64,000 nt of DNA from NCBI GenBank assembly GCA_964628465.1, contig CAZVOA010000003.1, positions 124,001-188,000 on the forward strand, given 5' to 3'. Position 1 is the first letter of the stretch, and each line of letters begins with the position of its first letter. A program made the position numbers and the translations under genes. This document shows, piece by piece, positions 25,289-35,469 of the stretch. The stretch is from JAFGPS01 sp964628465 (GTDB lineage: Bacteria; Planctomycetota; Phycisphaerae; Sedimentisphaerales; Anaerobacaceae). The notes below the pieces were generated by a model. It was not told the DNA's origin. It did not search any database and saw only the letters and a list, made by a program, of their open reading frames with translations.

Positions 25289-26602
25289 ATGGTTCAGAAA
25301 ACATTGATAGTCACGAATAATCAAAGTTCTTTAACCTTTGTATTCAAGACAGCTATAGTACTTGTATGTCTGTTTTTAATCTTGGGACGCTCTACGGCTT
25401 ATATGGGAATTCCTCCACTATATGGAGGTGAACTTACAATAATATTTTTCAGTTTATTTTTTTTAAGAGTTGAAAAGGTTCAATCTTTTATACAAAAACC
25501 AATAGGAAAAGTCTGTGTATTTTATCTGGTAATCGCATCTGTTTATATTTTTGTTGCTTACTGCGATGTTGGTATTAACTGTATGCGTTACGGTGCAATT
25601 TCTTATTACGCGATATTTATATATTTTGGTTATGCCATTTTAGATTCCAAATCGAAACATCATTTTTTTATAAACGCATTATACTATGCGATTTCATTTA
25701 GTATTTGCCATACACTGTTGACTTTATTCACACCTATCTATCAATTATCACCAGTTATCAATGGTGTGTATTTGTTTGGTAATTTAGACCAGACTCCTGC
25801 GATAAACATAATGGCTTTGCCTTATGTTATTATTTTTGGGCATAAGCTTGGTTTAAACAAATCCATAATTTTGTGTCTATTAGGTATATTGTCATGTCTC
25901 TTTTGGATGAATAGGGCGGCTTTATTGAGTATTGTAAGTATGTCATTTGTATTAATTTTATTTAATAAAATATGGTTAAAATCTTCTAACAAAAACCCTT
26001 ACATTTTCGTTTTTGGCTTTATAGTAGTTTCGATTTTGTTGGTACTTGTTTTTTTTCAAAATAGTACTATTGCCAAAAAAATACAACTCCAGGGAGATTT
26101 GTTTATTGCCATTTGGTCAGATTCATCAAATTTACCGGGAAAAGCCGGCACTAAACAGCACAGAATAGAGATGTGGACAAAAATAGTAAATGATACTCTC
26201 GATTCAGATCCTCTGTTCGGGCAAGGCTACCGAGACAAATTAGTTGAAGTAGTATTTTTAAATCCTCATAACAGCTTTGTAACTTTTTTCGGTCGCATGG
26301 GCTTCTTGGGCTTATTGTTAGTACTTCTGATTTATTTAGGCATTCCAATTACTATAGCCAGGAAGTTTAAGGCGATAAGAGATAAAGAAAGTCAAAGATA
26401 TCTTATTTTTTATTTGTGCTGTATTACTTCCTGTCTTGCCGTTAGTTTGACAGCCCCGACTTTTGAATCGCCATACAGTGGTTTAGTCTGGAATTTTATT
26501 TTCGGTGGAGCTTTTAGGCTGAATAGTTTGGCAGTTGGTACAAAACAATATTGTGTTTCAAATACATATTCTTTAGGAGACAAAGTATTAATATCGTCTT
26601 AG
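25289..26602 (+). CDS. O-antigen ligase/polymerase-like membrane protein (Wzy family)
   Basis: A 437-residue protein with about 11 membrane helices. A large loop near residues 270-330 contains RIEMWTKIVNDTLDSDPLFG and GQGYRDKLVEVVFLNPHNSF, the PHN/H-containing loop typical of Wzy/WaaL proteins. It would polymerise or ligate polyprenyl-linked oligosaccharide on the periplasmic side of the inner membrane. It overlaps the beginning of the next gene by about 16 bases if that gene starts at 26587. Closely placed between epsI and a glycosyltransferase. Confidence 0.85.
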   Translation: MVQKTLIVTNNQSSLTFVFKTAIVLVCLFLILGRSTAYMGIPPLYGGELTIIFFSLFFLRVEKVQSFIQKPIGKVCVFYLVIASVYIFVAYCDVGINCMRYGAISYYAIFIYFGYAILDSKSKHHFFINALYYAISFSICHTLLTLFTPIYQLSPVINGVYLFGNLDQTPAINIMALPYVIIFGHKLGLNKSIILCLLGILSCLFWMNRAALLSIVSMSFVLILFNKIWLKSSNKNPYIFVFGFIVVSILLVLVFFQNSTIAKKIQLQGDLFIAIWSDSSNLPGKAGTKQHRIEMWTKIVNDTLDSDPLFGQGYRDKLVEVVFLNPHNSFVTFFGRMGFLGLLLVLLIYLGIPITIARKFKAIRDKESQRYLIFYLCCITSCLAVSLTAPTFESPYSGLVWNFIFGGAFRLNSLAVGTKQYCVSNTYSLGDKVLISS

Positions 26603-27762
26603 TCCATAATGCTTATACCGAATTTGGAGGCGAGGATAGAGTAGTCAATAATCTCATCAGATTATTACAGGAAAAAGGACACAGTGTTTTTGTTTTTATC
26701 AAAGATAGCAATGAAATTCAAAATATGCGATTTGGTAAAATACGAGCATTTTTCAGCGGCATATACAGTTGGGCTTCTAAACAAGAATTACGCCGATATA
26801 TAGAAGAATATAAACCTGATGTTGTACATGTACATAATGTATTTCCTCTAATTTCACCTTCAATACTCATAGAATGTAAACGATCTGGTATCCCTGTGGT
26901 TATGACTGTGCATAATTATCGTCTTATATGCCCAAATGGATTATTCATGACTAATGGACATATATGTGAAAAATGCAGTGGTGGGCATGAGTATTGGTGT
27001 ATTCTTCGAAATTGTGAAAATAATCTGCTTAAAAGTATTGGATATGCTTTAAGAAATTATATTGCCAGAAAACGGAGATATTATTTAAATAATATTAATA
27101 TATATATATGTTTAACTCAATTTCAAAAGAATATATTGATTCGTGAAGGTTTCCATGCGGATAATATTTCTATTTTATCTAATGTTATTCAGTCAAGTAA
27201 AATCGAAACATCTGAATCTTCTGGTGAATATATAGGTTACATTGGAAGAATTAGCAGGGAAAAGGGGATTTCTACTCTTTTTAAGGCGGCAGGAATGTGT
27301 AAGGATATTTCCTTTAAGGCGGCCGGTTCGTATGAAAATGCTATAGAACTAACAAAATCTGCACCGAGTAATTTTGAATTCTGTGGCTTTTTGGATGGGA
27401 ATAAGATACATGAATTTTATCACAATAGTAGATTTATAGTTCTCTGCAGTGAGTGGTATGAAGTTTTTCCTCTTGTTCTTTTAGAAGCAATGAATCGTGG
27501 TAAAGCAGTAATTTGTTCTCGAATAGGCGGCTTACCTGAGATTGTAGAAGATGGAATTACAGGTCTGATGTTTGAGCCTGGTAATGCAAAAGATTTGTCA
27601 GAAAAGATTCGCTATCTCTGGGACAGGCCTGACCTGTGCAAAAAAATGGGAGAAGCAGGAAGAGAGAAAGCATTAAAAGTCTATTCTCCAGGGGAATATT
27701 ACAAATCTTTAATGACAATCTATGAAAAAGCTATAACAATGATATCTATGAGTAACAATTAG
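26587..27762 (+). CDS. glycosyltransferase family 4
   Basis: About 391 residues with the two-Rossmann GT-B fold. N-terminal VLVHNAYTEFGGEDRVV is the standard start of this group; C-terminal motifs are IGYIGRISREKGISTLFKA, FCGFLDG, and the sugar-nucleotide EX7E motif in EVFPLVLLEAMNRGKAVICS. I place the start at ATT 26587, six bases after AGGAGA. This gives the expected N-terminus, whereas the upstream TTG at 26551 adds 12 unrelated residues. It transfers a sugar to a lipid-linked acceptor in the cytoplasm. The acceptor and donor cannot be read. Confidence 0.88.
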   Translation: MNIVLVHNAYTEFGGEDRVVNNLIRLLQEKGHSVFVFIKDSNEIQNMRFGKIRAFFSGIYSWASKQELRRYIEEYKPDVVHVHNVFPLISPSILIECKRSGIPVVMTVHNYRLICPNGLFMTNGHICEKCSGGHEYWCILRNCENNLLKSIGYALRNYIARKRRYYLNNINIYICLTQFQKNILIREGFHADNISILSNVIQSSKIETSESSGEYIGYIGRISREKGISTLFKAAGMCKDISFKAAGSYENAIELTKSAPSNFEFCGFLDGNKIHEFYHNSRFIVLCSEWYEVFPLVLLEAMNRGKAVICSRIGGLPEIVEDGITGLMFEPGNAKDLSEKIRYLWDRPDLCKKMGEAGREKALKVYSPGEYYKSLMTIYEKAITMISMSNN

Positions 27763-27766
27763 ATAT

Positions 27767-29110
27767 ATGATAAAGAAATTATTTTCATCACAGCTCCGCC
27801 GGAATATGACCTCTGGTGTGATAACCACAATTTTTAATACTCTAATAATGTTAATTTCCTATCCTGTATATCTTCACTATCTGGGATATGAAAAGATGGG
27901 TGTATGGATGATACTCTCGACCGTGCTAACTATTATGAGGTTATCTGATTTAGGCATAGGACCGGCTGTAACTAAATTAGTTGCAGAAGAATATGGGCGA
28001 GGGAATAAGCAAGGAATTCAAGCTTATGTTACTACTGCACTGTTAACGGTATTGGTGACTGGTTGTATCGCATTTATATTCTTGATTATTTTAGCAAAAC
28101 CTATTATCGGAGTATTTAGACTTGGTACGGAAAATTCGAGTGTAGCTCTACGGTATTTACCATACATGGGCATACTTACCGTTTATGCCTTTTTTGTTCA
28201 AATCTTGACTGCTACACTTTCAGGTTTGGGAAGAATGGACCAGTCGAATTATCGTGATGCTATTTGCAGAGGAATATCTGTATTGGTAGCTATTATGTTT
28301 TTATTTTTAGGAAAGGGAATGCTAAGCCTTTTAATTGGTATGGCGGTATCTTATGTATTAATGCATTTTATAAGTGTGATATTAATCCGTGAGATTGTTA
28401 ATATACCAATATTAAAATTTAATTGGGATTATGAAAGATTTAAAAAACTTGTAGGTTTTGGAGGCGCAGTGTTTGGCAGTTCAATTATTAATATGTTAAT
28501 AAATCCATTTAATAAATTAATGTTGTCTCGTTATGCAGGAATTGCTACTGTCCCAGTCTTTGAAATCGCTTTCAATAGCAGCATGCAAGTCAGGGGATTA
28601 ATTGAGTCTGCCTTTCGCGCTTTGGTACCGGAGATCAGCCGCATTGGTTCTAATATTACCCTGCAAGCCAGAGAAAGGATATATCATATATATAAACGCT
28701 CTATGAGGTTGATATTTATATTTAGTGTTCCTGTATATATTATTGTAATGCTTCTTGCACCAATCCTGCTCAGGATTTGGCTTGGTGACAGGTTTGTTGA
28801 AACTATGCCCGGTGTATTCCGGATTATGTTGGCAGGCGTATCTTTTTTAAGTCTTATTGGAGTTCCAGCTTACTATACAATTATGGGAGTTGGTAAGATC
28901 AGATATATTATTATATCTTCAAGCGTCGGCGCTTTTTGTAATTTAATATCAGTTGTGATTTGTTTTTTATTAATGGGACATATTTCATTATATAGCATAG
29001 GTATGTGTTTGTCTTTATCATATATTATTCCATTGTTATATCTTGTTTTTGTAACTCAACATTTTTTCACCTATAATTTGAATATAAGTGAAAAAGTATA
29101 TCAATTATAA
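27767..29110 (+). CDS. polysaccharide flippase (Wzx-like, MATE/MOP superfamily)
   Basis: A 447-residue membrane protein with 12 to 14 helices. It begins with the basic segment SQLRRNMTSGVITTIFNTLI and has LSDLGIGPAVTKLVAEEYGR, the conserved early motif of RfbX/Wzx proteins. It moves polyprenyl-diphosphate-linked repeat units across the inner membrane. It starts 4 bases after the glycosyltransferase, with which it is co-transcribed. Confidence 0.88.
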   Translation: MIKKLFSSQLRRNMTSGVITTIFNTLIMLISYPVYLHYLGYEKMGVWMILSTVLTIMRLSDLGIGPAVTKLVAEEYGRGNKQGIQAYVTTALLTVLVTGCIAFIFLIILAKPIIGVFRLGTENSSVALRYLPYMGILTVYAFFVQILTATLSGLGRMDQSNYRDAICRGISVLVAIMFLFLGKGMLSLLIGMAVSYVLMHFISVILIREIVNIPILKFNWDYERFKKLVGFGGAVFGSSIINMLINPFNKLMLSRYAGIATVPVFEIAFNSSMQVRGLIESAFRALVPEISRIGSNITLQARERIYHIYKRSMRLIFIFSVPVYIIVMLLAPILLRIWLGDRFVETMPGVFRIMLAGVSFLSLIGVPAYYTIMGVGKIRYIIISSSVGAFCNLISVVICFLLMGHISLYSIGMCLSLSYIIPLLYLVFVTQHFFTYNLNISEKVYQL

Positions 29111-29172
29111 AATTATATGAACAGTTAATATTAGTAGGATTATTCTGGTGTAAATATTGTGTTTGGTGTATT

Positions 29173-29871
29173 ATGAAAGAAATATGGGATAATTATGTAG
29201 AAAATGTTTTTGGGGAAAGAAAACAAGCAGAGTTCAAATACGAACAGTTTGAATATAACTATAGAAAATTCTTCCCTTGTTCAAAAGAAATTAAAGTATT
29301 GGATATTGGTGTTGGTAGAGGCGAGATGCTTTCTTGTATGAAAAGATGGGGTTATAATAAATATTTGGGTATAGATATTTCTGCTAGCACAATTGAGTTT
29401 TGTAAAGGTTTAGGATTGAATTGTATTTTGGTGAATGATACAGCGGCTTGGCTTGATAAGAACAAATGTAAATATGATATTGTGACACTACTTGACGTTT
29501 TAGAACATATTCATAAAGATGAAACAATTCATATTTTAACAACCATTAAAGAATCTTTGAATGATAATGGTAATTTGATAATACAGGTACCTAATCTACA
29601 AACTCCTGATGGATATTTACATAGATATAATGATTTTACACATGAGGTTGGTTTTACAGAAAATAGCCTCAGACATGTTTTAATGACAGCAGGTTTTACA
29701 AATATTAAATTTTACGGATTTGAGACAATTATATCTAATACGTTTAATAATAAAATTAAAAAAGTTCTAAGAAATATTTATTGGAAATGGATTAAGTTTG
29801 CTCGTAAAGTGAACTGCAACCTTAACCCACAGATACTCCAACCAGTCTTATTTGCAGTTGTTAAAAAGTAA
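29173..29871 (+). CDS. class I SAM-dependent methyltransferase
   Basis: A 232-residue Rossmann methyltransferase with motif I VLDIGVGRGEMLSCM (about residues 42-56), LGIDIS for the acidic motif II, and DIVTLLDVLEHIHKDE for the motif containing the substrate-adjacent acidic residues. It likely methylates a sugar of the polysaccharide or the lipid-linked glycan. The amino-acid sequence is rich in Lys, Asn and Ile, in line with the A/T-rich character of this locus. Confidence 0.85.
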   Translation: MKEIWDNYVENVFGERKQAEFKYEQFEYNYRKFFPCSKEIKVLDIGVGRGEMLSCMKRWGYNKYLGIDISASTIEFCKGLGLNCILVNDTAAWLDKNKCKYDIVTLLDVLEHIHKDETIHILTTIKESLNDNGNLIIQVPNLQTPDGYLHRYNDFTHEVGFTENSLRHVLMTAGFTNIKFYGFETIISNTFNNKIKKVLRNIYWKWIKFARKVNCNLNPQILQPVLFAVVKK

Positions 29872-29914
29872 TAAATACTTTATTTGACTACATAAATAAT
29901 GAAAACTACACTTT

Positions 29915-31018
29915 ATGAAGATACTTTACGACTATCAGATTTTTAATTCTCAGGCTTATGGTGGAATATCTCGATATTTCTATGAGCTAATGAACCAGTT
30001 TAAGAGCTCAGGTGAACCAGACTTTGAGTTAGCCTTGCGGTATTCAAATAACATATATCTAAATAATACTTCTATAGGATACTTCAAAACTTTTTTTAAG
30101 AATAATGATTTTCGGGGGAGACGTAAATTGATGTCGATTTTAAACTTGTTGCATAGTAAAAAGTCTCTGGTAAGTCAACAATATGACATCTTTCATCCGA
30201 CCTATTATAATACGTATTTTTTGAAATTTCTTGATTCCAAGCCATTCGTATTAACCATCCATGATATGGCACATGAAATGTATCCATGGTATTTTCCATC
30301 TAAGGATCCGACTTCTAAAAATAAAAAATTACTTACAGAAAACGCAGCAAAGATAATAGCCGTCTCAGAAACTACCAAGAGAGATATAATAAAAATATTT
30401 CAAATAGATGAAACGAAAATACATGTAATATACCATGGGAATTCTTTATTGCTTCAACCTGGTGATAGAAATTCAAGATTAAATCTTCCAGAGCGTTATA
30501 TATTATATGTTGGAAATAGGGATTGTTACAAAAATTATGGTTTCTTCATAAAGGCAATCAGCTCATTGCTTTATCAAGACGAAGATTTGTATCTCATTTG
30601 CGTTGGAGGAAGCAATTTTACAGATTCGGAAAACAACCTTCTCAATAAACTACATCTTAGAAATAAGATACAAAGGATTACAGTCGATGATGAAGATTTA
30701 GCCTATCTTTATAAGAAGGCGATTGCATTTGTATTTCCATCGTTATTTGAAGGTTTTGGGATACCAATACTCGAAGCATTTTCATGTGGGTGCCCTGTGA
30801 TATTAAGTAATATCGATGTTTTTTTAGAAGTTGGGGGTGAAGCTGCAGTTTATTTCGATCCTAATGATGAAGTTTCAATAAGAGAAAGTGTTGCAAAAGT
30901 TATTTACTCTAAAGATATTCGATGTGAATTAATTAATATGGGATTACAGCGTGTTAAAAGATTTTCATGGATGGAAACTGCTTGTCAGACATTGGATGTG
31001 TATAAAAGTATCATATAA
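29915..31018 (+). CDS. glycosyltransferase family 4
   Basis: A 367-residue GT-B enzyme. The N-terminal ILYDYQIFNSQAYGGISRYF is typical of mannosyl- or rhamnosyl-transferases of GT4. Later motifs are ILYVGNRDCYKNYGFFIKA, VFPSLFEGFGIPILEAFSCG (EX7E equivalent) and VGGEAAVYFDPND. It acts in the cytoplasm on lipid-linked glycan. The closest well-known relatives transfer mannose, but donor cannot be proved from sequence. Confidence 0.88.
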   Translation: MKILYDYQIFNSQAYGGISRYFYELMNQFKSSGEPDFELALRYSNNIYLNNTSIGYFKTFFKNNDFRGRRKLMSILNLLHSKKSLVSQQYDIFHPTYYNTYFLKFLDSKPFVLTIHDMAHEMYPWYFPSKDPTSKNKKLLTENAAKIIAVSETTKRDIIKIFQIDETKIHVIYHGNSLLLQPGDRNSRLNLPERYILYVGNRDCYKNYGFFIKAISSLLYQDEDLYLICVGGSNFTDSENNLLNKLHLRNKIQRITVDDEDLAYLYKKAIAFVFPSLFEGFGIPILEAFSCGCPVILSNIDVFLEVGGEAAVYFDPNDEVSIRESVAKVIYSKDIRCELINMGLQRVKRFSWMETACQTLDVYKSII

Positions 31019-31058
31019 TTGGCATTGATAGTATCGCATAATAATGTTGTGCAGATAA

Positions 31059-31259
31059 GATTTTGAACAGAATATTCACTATTCTATTTTCAATTCAGAG
31101 TATCTGGCACGGTTACTGAGAGAGGTTGGATTCAGAAGTGTGCGTGAATGGGATGCCCATAGCGAGAAATATCATAACTTCAAAGACTGGGCTTCAAGAT
31201 ACATTGAAAGAGAAGGCAAAAAGTTCCGCATTAGCTTGAATCTTGAGGCTGTCAAATAG
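31059..31259 (+). pseudogene. 3' fragment of a methyltransferase gene
   Basis: A 66-codon frame without start reads HYSIFNSEYLARLLREVGF, then VREWDAHSEKYHNFKDWASR and LNLEAVK before the stop. This is the C-terminal part of a SAM-dependent methyltransferase of the type common in polysaccharide loci. The catalytic N-terminal Rossmann part is missing; TAA at 31056 closes the frame upstream. A deletion or recombination scar between two glycosyltransferase genes. Confidence 0.7.
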
Positions 31260-31317
31260 CAAGTGCATTTAATCCATTATGCCAGATGGACAAAATATAT
31301 AACTTTTGAAATATTAT

Positions 31318-32466
31318 ATGAATAACCGTATTTTAATATTCGAACCATTGTGTACCGGACACCATTTTAAATATGTTCAGCTTTTGATACGAGCTTTTAC
31401 AGAAAAAAAATGTAAGATTTATTTGGCAAGTACCACAGAATCATTTGAAACGAAAGAATATGAAATCCTACTGAAAAATATTGAACACTTGTTCACAAAA
31501 GTAATAACAAGCGTTAAGATGCGAAATAATATATACTTAAATTCTCTATTGCATTCAATAGAAATTCAAAGACTAATAAAACGATATGACTGCAATATTG
31601 TATTTATTCCATATCTTGATACCTATTTCTATACACTTGGAATTCTCTTGAAATTATCTATAAAACAGAAAAAAAGAACTATTGAAGGTATTATCTTTAG
31701 AGGTGATTGTTCTTACGAAGGTATGTCAAAAAATATTCGTAATCGCATAAGACGTATTATTATGGAAAAGATTCTGTTATCAAATGTATTTAATCGTGTT
31801 TTATACATTGATGAGCTTATGTATGAGTCTTTTAAACATGTTATAACTAAGGCAAATACACATATAGTGTCTTGCCCTGATCCTGTAGAATCAACTTATA
31901 TGATTAGCAGGAATGAATTCCGTTCAAAATTTGGGATTTCCCATAATGATAAAGTATTGGGAGTATTTGGTATGATTGACTCTCGAAAAGGTGTTGATCT
32001 CTTGTTGGAAGCTTTTCAATCATTACCAAAAACATCTTATAATAAATTGTTATTAATGGGCAAACATAGTGAAAAGCTAAATGATTGCGTACGAAAAATC
32101 GAACTGTTCTCTAATATTATTTCAGTTGATAGATTTGTGACCGATGATGAACTAATATCAGGTATTAATTCTGTAGATGTTGTTGCCGTGGTATATCCTG
32201 GTCATATTGGCTCTGCAAGTATAGTTATTCGGGCGGCTGCTGCACAAAAGCCAGTATTGGGAAGTGATTTCGGTTGGATTGGCCATACAATAAAGAAATA
32301 CAGACTTGGTAAGGCCTGTAATGTTCTTGACGAAGACTCTCTTATTGAAGGAGTGAAGTGGGCATTTGATTGCCCAAGCTTTGATAGTGAAAAAGCCAGG
32401 GAGTTTGCTGAAAAGAACACGATCGAGCGCTTCATGGAAGTAGTATCTCAAGACATCAGAGATTAA
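31318..32466 (+). CDS. glycosyltransferase, GT4-like
   Basis: A 382-residue GT-B type protein. Starts with RILIFEPLCTGHHFKYVQLL; the GHHF turn is seen in a group of uncharacterised glycosyltransferases. The C-terminal half has KVLGVFGMIDSRKGVDLLLE, DVVAVVYPGHIGSAS and VIRAAAAQKPVLGSDFGWI, equivalent to the donor-binding motif, although the classic EX7E is not clear. I chose the ATG at 31318 over a TTG four codons upstream. Probably adds a sugar to the repeat unit. Confidence 0.78.
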   Translation: MNNRILIFEPLCTGHHFKYVQLLIRAFTEKKCKIYLASTTESFETKEYEILLKNIEHLFTKVITSVKMRNNIYLNSLLHSIEIQRLIKRYDCNIVFIPYLDTYFYTLGILLKLSIKQKKRTIEGIIFRGDCSYEGMSKNIRNRIRRIIMEKILLSNVFNRVLYIDELMYESFKHVITKANTHIVSCPDPVESTYMISRNEFRSKFGISHNDKVLGVFGMIDSRKGVDLLLEAFQSLPKTSYNKLLLMGKHSEKLNDCVRKIELFSNIISVDRFVTDDELISGINSVDVVAVVYPGHIGSASIVIRAAAAQKPVLGSDFGWIGHTIKKYRLGKACNVLDEDSLIEGVKWAFDCPSFDSEKAREFAEKNTIERFMEVVSQDIRD

Positions 32467-32866
32467 GTGCTGCTTTATGTAACAGAAAAAACTTAAAGTG
32501 ACCATTTCTCATCCTAATTTAGGGCGGAGTGGTTAAGAATCAAGTGTGCTTTGGTTGATTCTTGCTTTGAAAGATGATTATGATATTTACAGGAACAATT
32601 GAGAGTTCACTTTAAATCACAGGCAAATCATTTTTCATCTGATATATTAATATCACAAGCTAAAAATTTAATCAAACAATATTTGACATGATCTTAATAT
32701 CATTAATGAATGGGAAAAATAGTATTTATTACACTAATCAAAAAATATCCAGAATATTTAAGAAAAGAAAACTGTTTTATTACATTTTAGTAAAGTGTTA
32801 AAAACAATAAATGAAACGCTTCTATAAGACAGAATAGGGATGTATTGAACAAAAGAGAGGCATCTT
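32467..32866. other. intergenic stretch in the glycan locus
   Basis: No open frame of interest is seen; the sequence is A/T-rich and looks like degraded coding DNA. No hairpin terminator was recognised. Confidence 0.45.
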
Positions 32867-34144
32867 ATTATAAAAGAAAACTTATCAAAAAATAGAAGAC
32901 TGAAGCTTTTGGTCTCGGCTTATGCTTGCTGTCCTTATAGAGGATCAGAGCCTGGAGTAGGATGGAATTGGGTCAAGGCAATGAGCAGGTATCATGATCT
33001 TTGGGTTATTACCGAGGAAAATGAATTTAAGGCAGATATCGAAGCTGAATTAAAAAAGAATCCTGCGATTGGAGAAAGAATACATTTTTATTATATACCA
33101 AGAACATATCATAGGTATTTAGCGAAAATATGGCCTCCATATAATTATTGGTCTTACAAAAAATGGCAGAAAAAAGCTTTTCAACTTGCCTGCTCTTTAC
33201 ATGAAGAAGTTGATTTTGATTTAGCACATCAGTTAAATATGATTGGTTACCGAGAACCGGGGTATTTATGGAAATTGCCTTTACCGTTTATTTGGGGACC
33301 TATAGGAGGATTTGTCCAAACACCTTGGTCATATATGCGAATTATTGGATGGAATAATGCAGTATTTTATACTGCTCGAAATATTATTAATGCGTTTCAA
33401 ATGCGTTTTTCTATAAGAGTGAAAACTGCAATGAACCACGCTTCTGCATTAATTGCTTCAACTATAGTGGATCAAAAAGCAATTCAAAATATTTTTAGTA
33501 AAAAGTCTGTACTAATAAGCGAAATCGGAGTGCCAGATCATACTAAAAGACAGTCTCGGGAATACTATGATAATACTAAAATATTAAAAATATGCTGGTG
33601 TGGGCGTATCATTGGCGGAAAGTGTTTACCTATTGCATTATATGCTTTAAGCAAGTTAAGAAAAGAATTACGCTTTGAATTGGATGTTATTGGTGATGGT
33701 TCTGAACGAAAAAGGTGTGTTGCACTTTCTAAAAAGTTCGGTATCGATCATGCAGTTAATTGGCATGGCTGGACCAAGCATGAGGAAGCTATAAAAATTA
33801 TGTCTCAAAGCGATGTTATGTTGATTACTAGCATTCAGGATTCTACATCAAGTGTTGTATTGGAGGCTCTGAATCTTGGTGTTCCGGTAATATGTCATGA
33901 TCTTTGCGGTTTTGGTAATGTAGTCAATGATAAATGCGGAATCAAAATATCTGCAAAAGGACCACGTAAAAGTGTAGCAGGTTTTTCGAAGGCAATTGAG
34001 AGATTAATGGAAAATCCAGCTATTATTCAAGATTTATCAGATGGTGCTATAAAAAGAGCTTCTGAGTTCACATGGGATCATAAAATGGAAGGTGTAATTT
34101 CGATATATAAGGGGATTTTACCAAAGGATTTGGTAAAAAACTAA
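32867..34144 (+). CDS. glycosyltransferase family 4
   Basis: About 425 residues. LKLLVSAYACCPYRGSEPGV is the hallmark start of a GT4 group ('SAYACePgrGSEPGvGW'). Later come ICWCGRIIGGKCLPIALYAL, AVNWHGWTKHEEAIKIMSQ, and the EX7E-like SSVVLEALNLGVPVICHDLC. The start is not certain: a TTG at 32909 would cut into the first strand, while AGAGAGG at 32854-32860 is correctly spaced before an ATT at 32867, giving an N-terminus that keeps the strand. I used the latter. Cytoplasmic sugar transfer to the lipid-linked glycan. Confidence 0.83.
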   Translation: MIKENLSKNRRLKLLVSAYACCPYRGSEPGVGWNWVKAMSRYHDLWVITEENEFKADIEAELKKNPAIGERIHFYYIPRTYHRYLAKIWPPYNYWSYKKWQKKAFQLACSLHEEVDFDLAHQLNMIGYREPGYLWKLPLPFIWGPIGGFVQTPWSYMRIIGWNNAVFYTARNIINAFQMRFSIRVKTAMNHASALIASTIVDQKAIQNIFSKKSVLISEIGVPDHTKRQSREYYDNTKILKICWCGRIIGGKCLPIALYALSKLRKELRFELDVIGDGSERKRCVALSKKFGIDHAVNWHGWTKHEEAIKIMSQSDVMLITSIQDSTSSVVLEALNLGVPVICHDLCGFGNVVNDKCGIKISAKGPRKSVAGFSKAIERLMENPAIIQDLSDGAIKRASEFTWDHKMEGVISIYKGILPKDLVKN

Positions 34145-34170
34145 TCAAAATAATTATTTAATTGATATTT

Positions 34171-35295
34171 ATGAAGAAAACAGTTTTTATTACTTTTTTC
34201 CCAGCCTATCCTCCTAGGGCTGGCGCTGCCTCTGTCTCCTATAATATTTGTAAATATACTTCTGGACCAAGATGGCTTATACAAATTTCCGATGAGGAGC
34301 GTATTGAAAATCTTGATAATGCAATGACCGTTATTTCGATTGCAGACAAAAATAAAACAAAATATCAGAAGATAACTGGTCTTTTTAACCGCATAAGAAA
34401 AATAGCAGATGAAGTCAAACAGATAGATCCGGATATAATATATTTTGAAGGTGCTTCGTGGGTTTTATATTTCGTCTTACTGTATCGAAAACTGCGGAAG
34501 ATCGGTATAAAATCTCAAATTATTTATCATTCTCATAATGTTGAATATGTACTCAGGAAACAAAAACATGGTCCCATTATTACAGCTATTACAAAATGGT
34601 CTGAAAAATATTTATTGACTCATTGTGATTACTTTACTGCCGTTTCAGAGGTTGATGCACAGCAGTTTAGGAAATTTTATGACATCAAACCTATTATTTT
34701 ACCTAACGGTGTTGATTTTAAAATATTTGACCATGTGCCAGATGTGGAAATTCAGAACATAAAAGATAAATATAATCTGCCCAGGAAAACAGTCTTATTT
34801 ATGGGGCTTATTGGTTATAAACCTAATGATGAAGCGGTTGATTTTTTAATTAAAAAAGTTTTCCCTGAATTAATAAAAAAAGTTCCTGACTCGAGATTAG
34901 CGATTATTGGCGGCGTAGTCAAAGAGCAACATTCATGGTTAATTAATCCTGGTAATATTCCTTTTGAAGAATTGCCTGCTTTTATTAAAGCTTGTGAAGT
35001 ATGTGTCTCACCTATTTTTTCAGGTTCTGGTACTCGTTTAAAAATTTTAGAGTATTTAGCTGCCAACAAACCTGTAATATCAACTACAAAAGGAGCCGAA
35101 GGCTTAGGTATAGTAGATAATGAGCATATAGTATTTGCCAACAATTCTGATGCCTTTGTAAATCAGCTATCGAAATATCTTACTGATGACCAAGCAGTAG
35201 AGGAATTAATAAAAAAATCGAAAAATGCCGTAAAAAAATATGATTGGATAAATATTACACGAGATTTTCATAAAGTTATCTGTGCATCAGAATAG
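34171..35295 (+). CDS. glycosyltransferase family 4
   Basis: A 374-residue GT-B enzyme: N-terminal VFITFFPAYPPRAGAASVSY, then YHSHNVEYVLRKQK, PNGVDFKIFDHVPD, TVLFMGLIGYKPNDEAVDFL and SPIFSGSGTRLKILEYLAAN. The last is the donor loop with the second Glu. The ATG at 34171 is preferred to the TTG three codons upstream. Similar proteins are annotated as sugar transferases of the TuaH/Stp1 kind. It follows the previous transferase within 30 bases. Confidence 0.87.
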   Translation: MKKTVFITFFPAYPPRAGAASVSYNICKYTSGPRWLIQISDEERIENLDNAMTVISIADKNKTKYQKITGLFNRIRKIADEVKQIDPDIIYFEGASWVLYFVLLYRKLRKIGIKSQIIYHSHNVEYVLRKQKHGPIITAITKWSEKYLLTHCDYFTAVSEVDAQQFRKFYDIKPIILPNGVDFKIFDHVPDVEIQNIKDKYNLPRKTVLFMGLIGYKPNDEAVDFLIKKVFPELIKKVPDSRLAIIGGVVKEQHSWLINPGNIPFEELPAFIKACEVCVSPIFSGSGTRLKILEYLAANKPVISTTKGAEGLGIVDNEHIVFANNSDAFVNQLSKYLTDDQAVEELIKKSKNAVKKYDWINITRDFHKVICASE

Positions 35296-35469
35296 AAAAC
35301 AATATCCCCTAATGTTAAAAATATTGTAATAATGACATCACATCTTTAAATGCAGAGAATAGTAGAATTGCAGGATGATCACAATTTAATCTATATAATA
35401 ATGAAGATGGTAGTGTCTATCATACAAAGTCCTTATATAGTGAAAGAATAAAAAAAGAAGGTGATTAAT

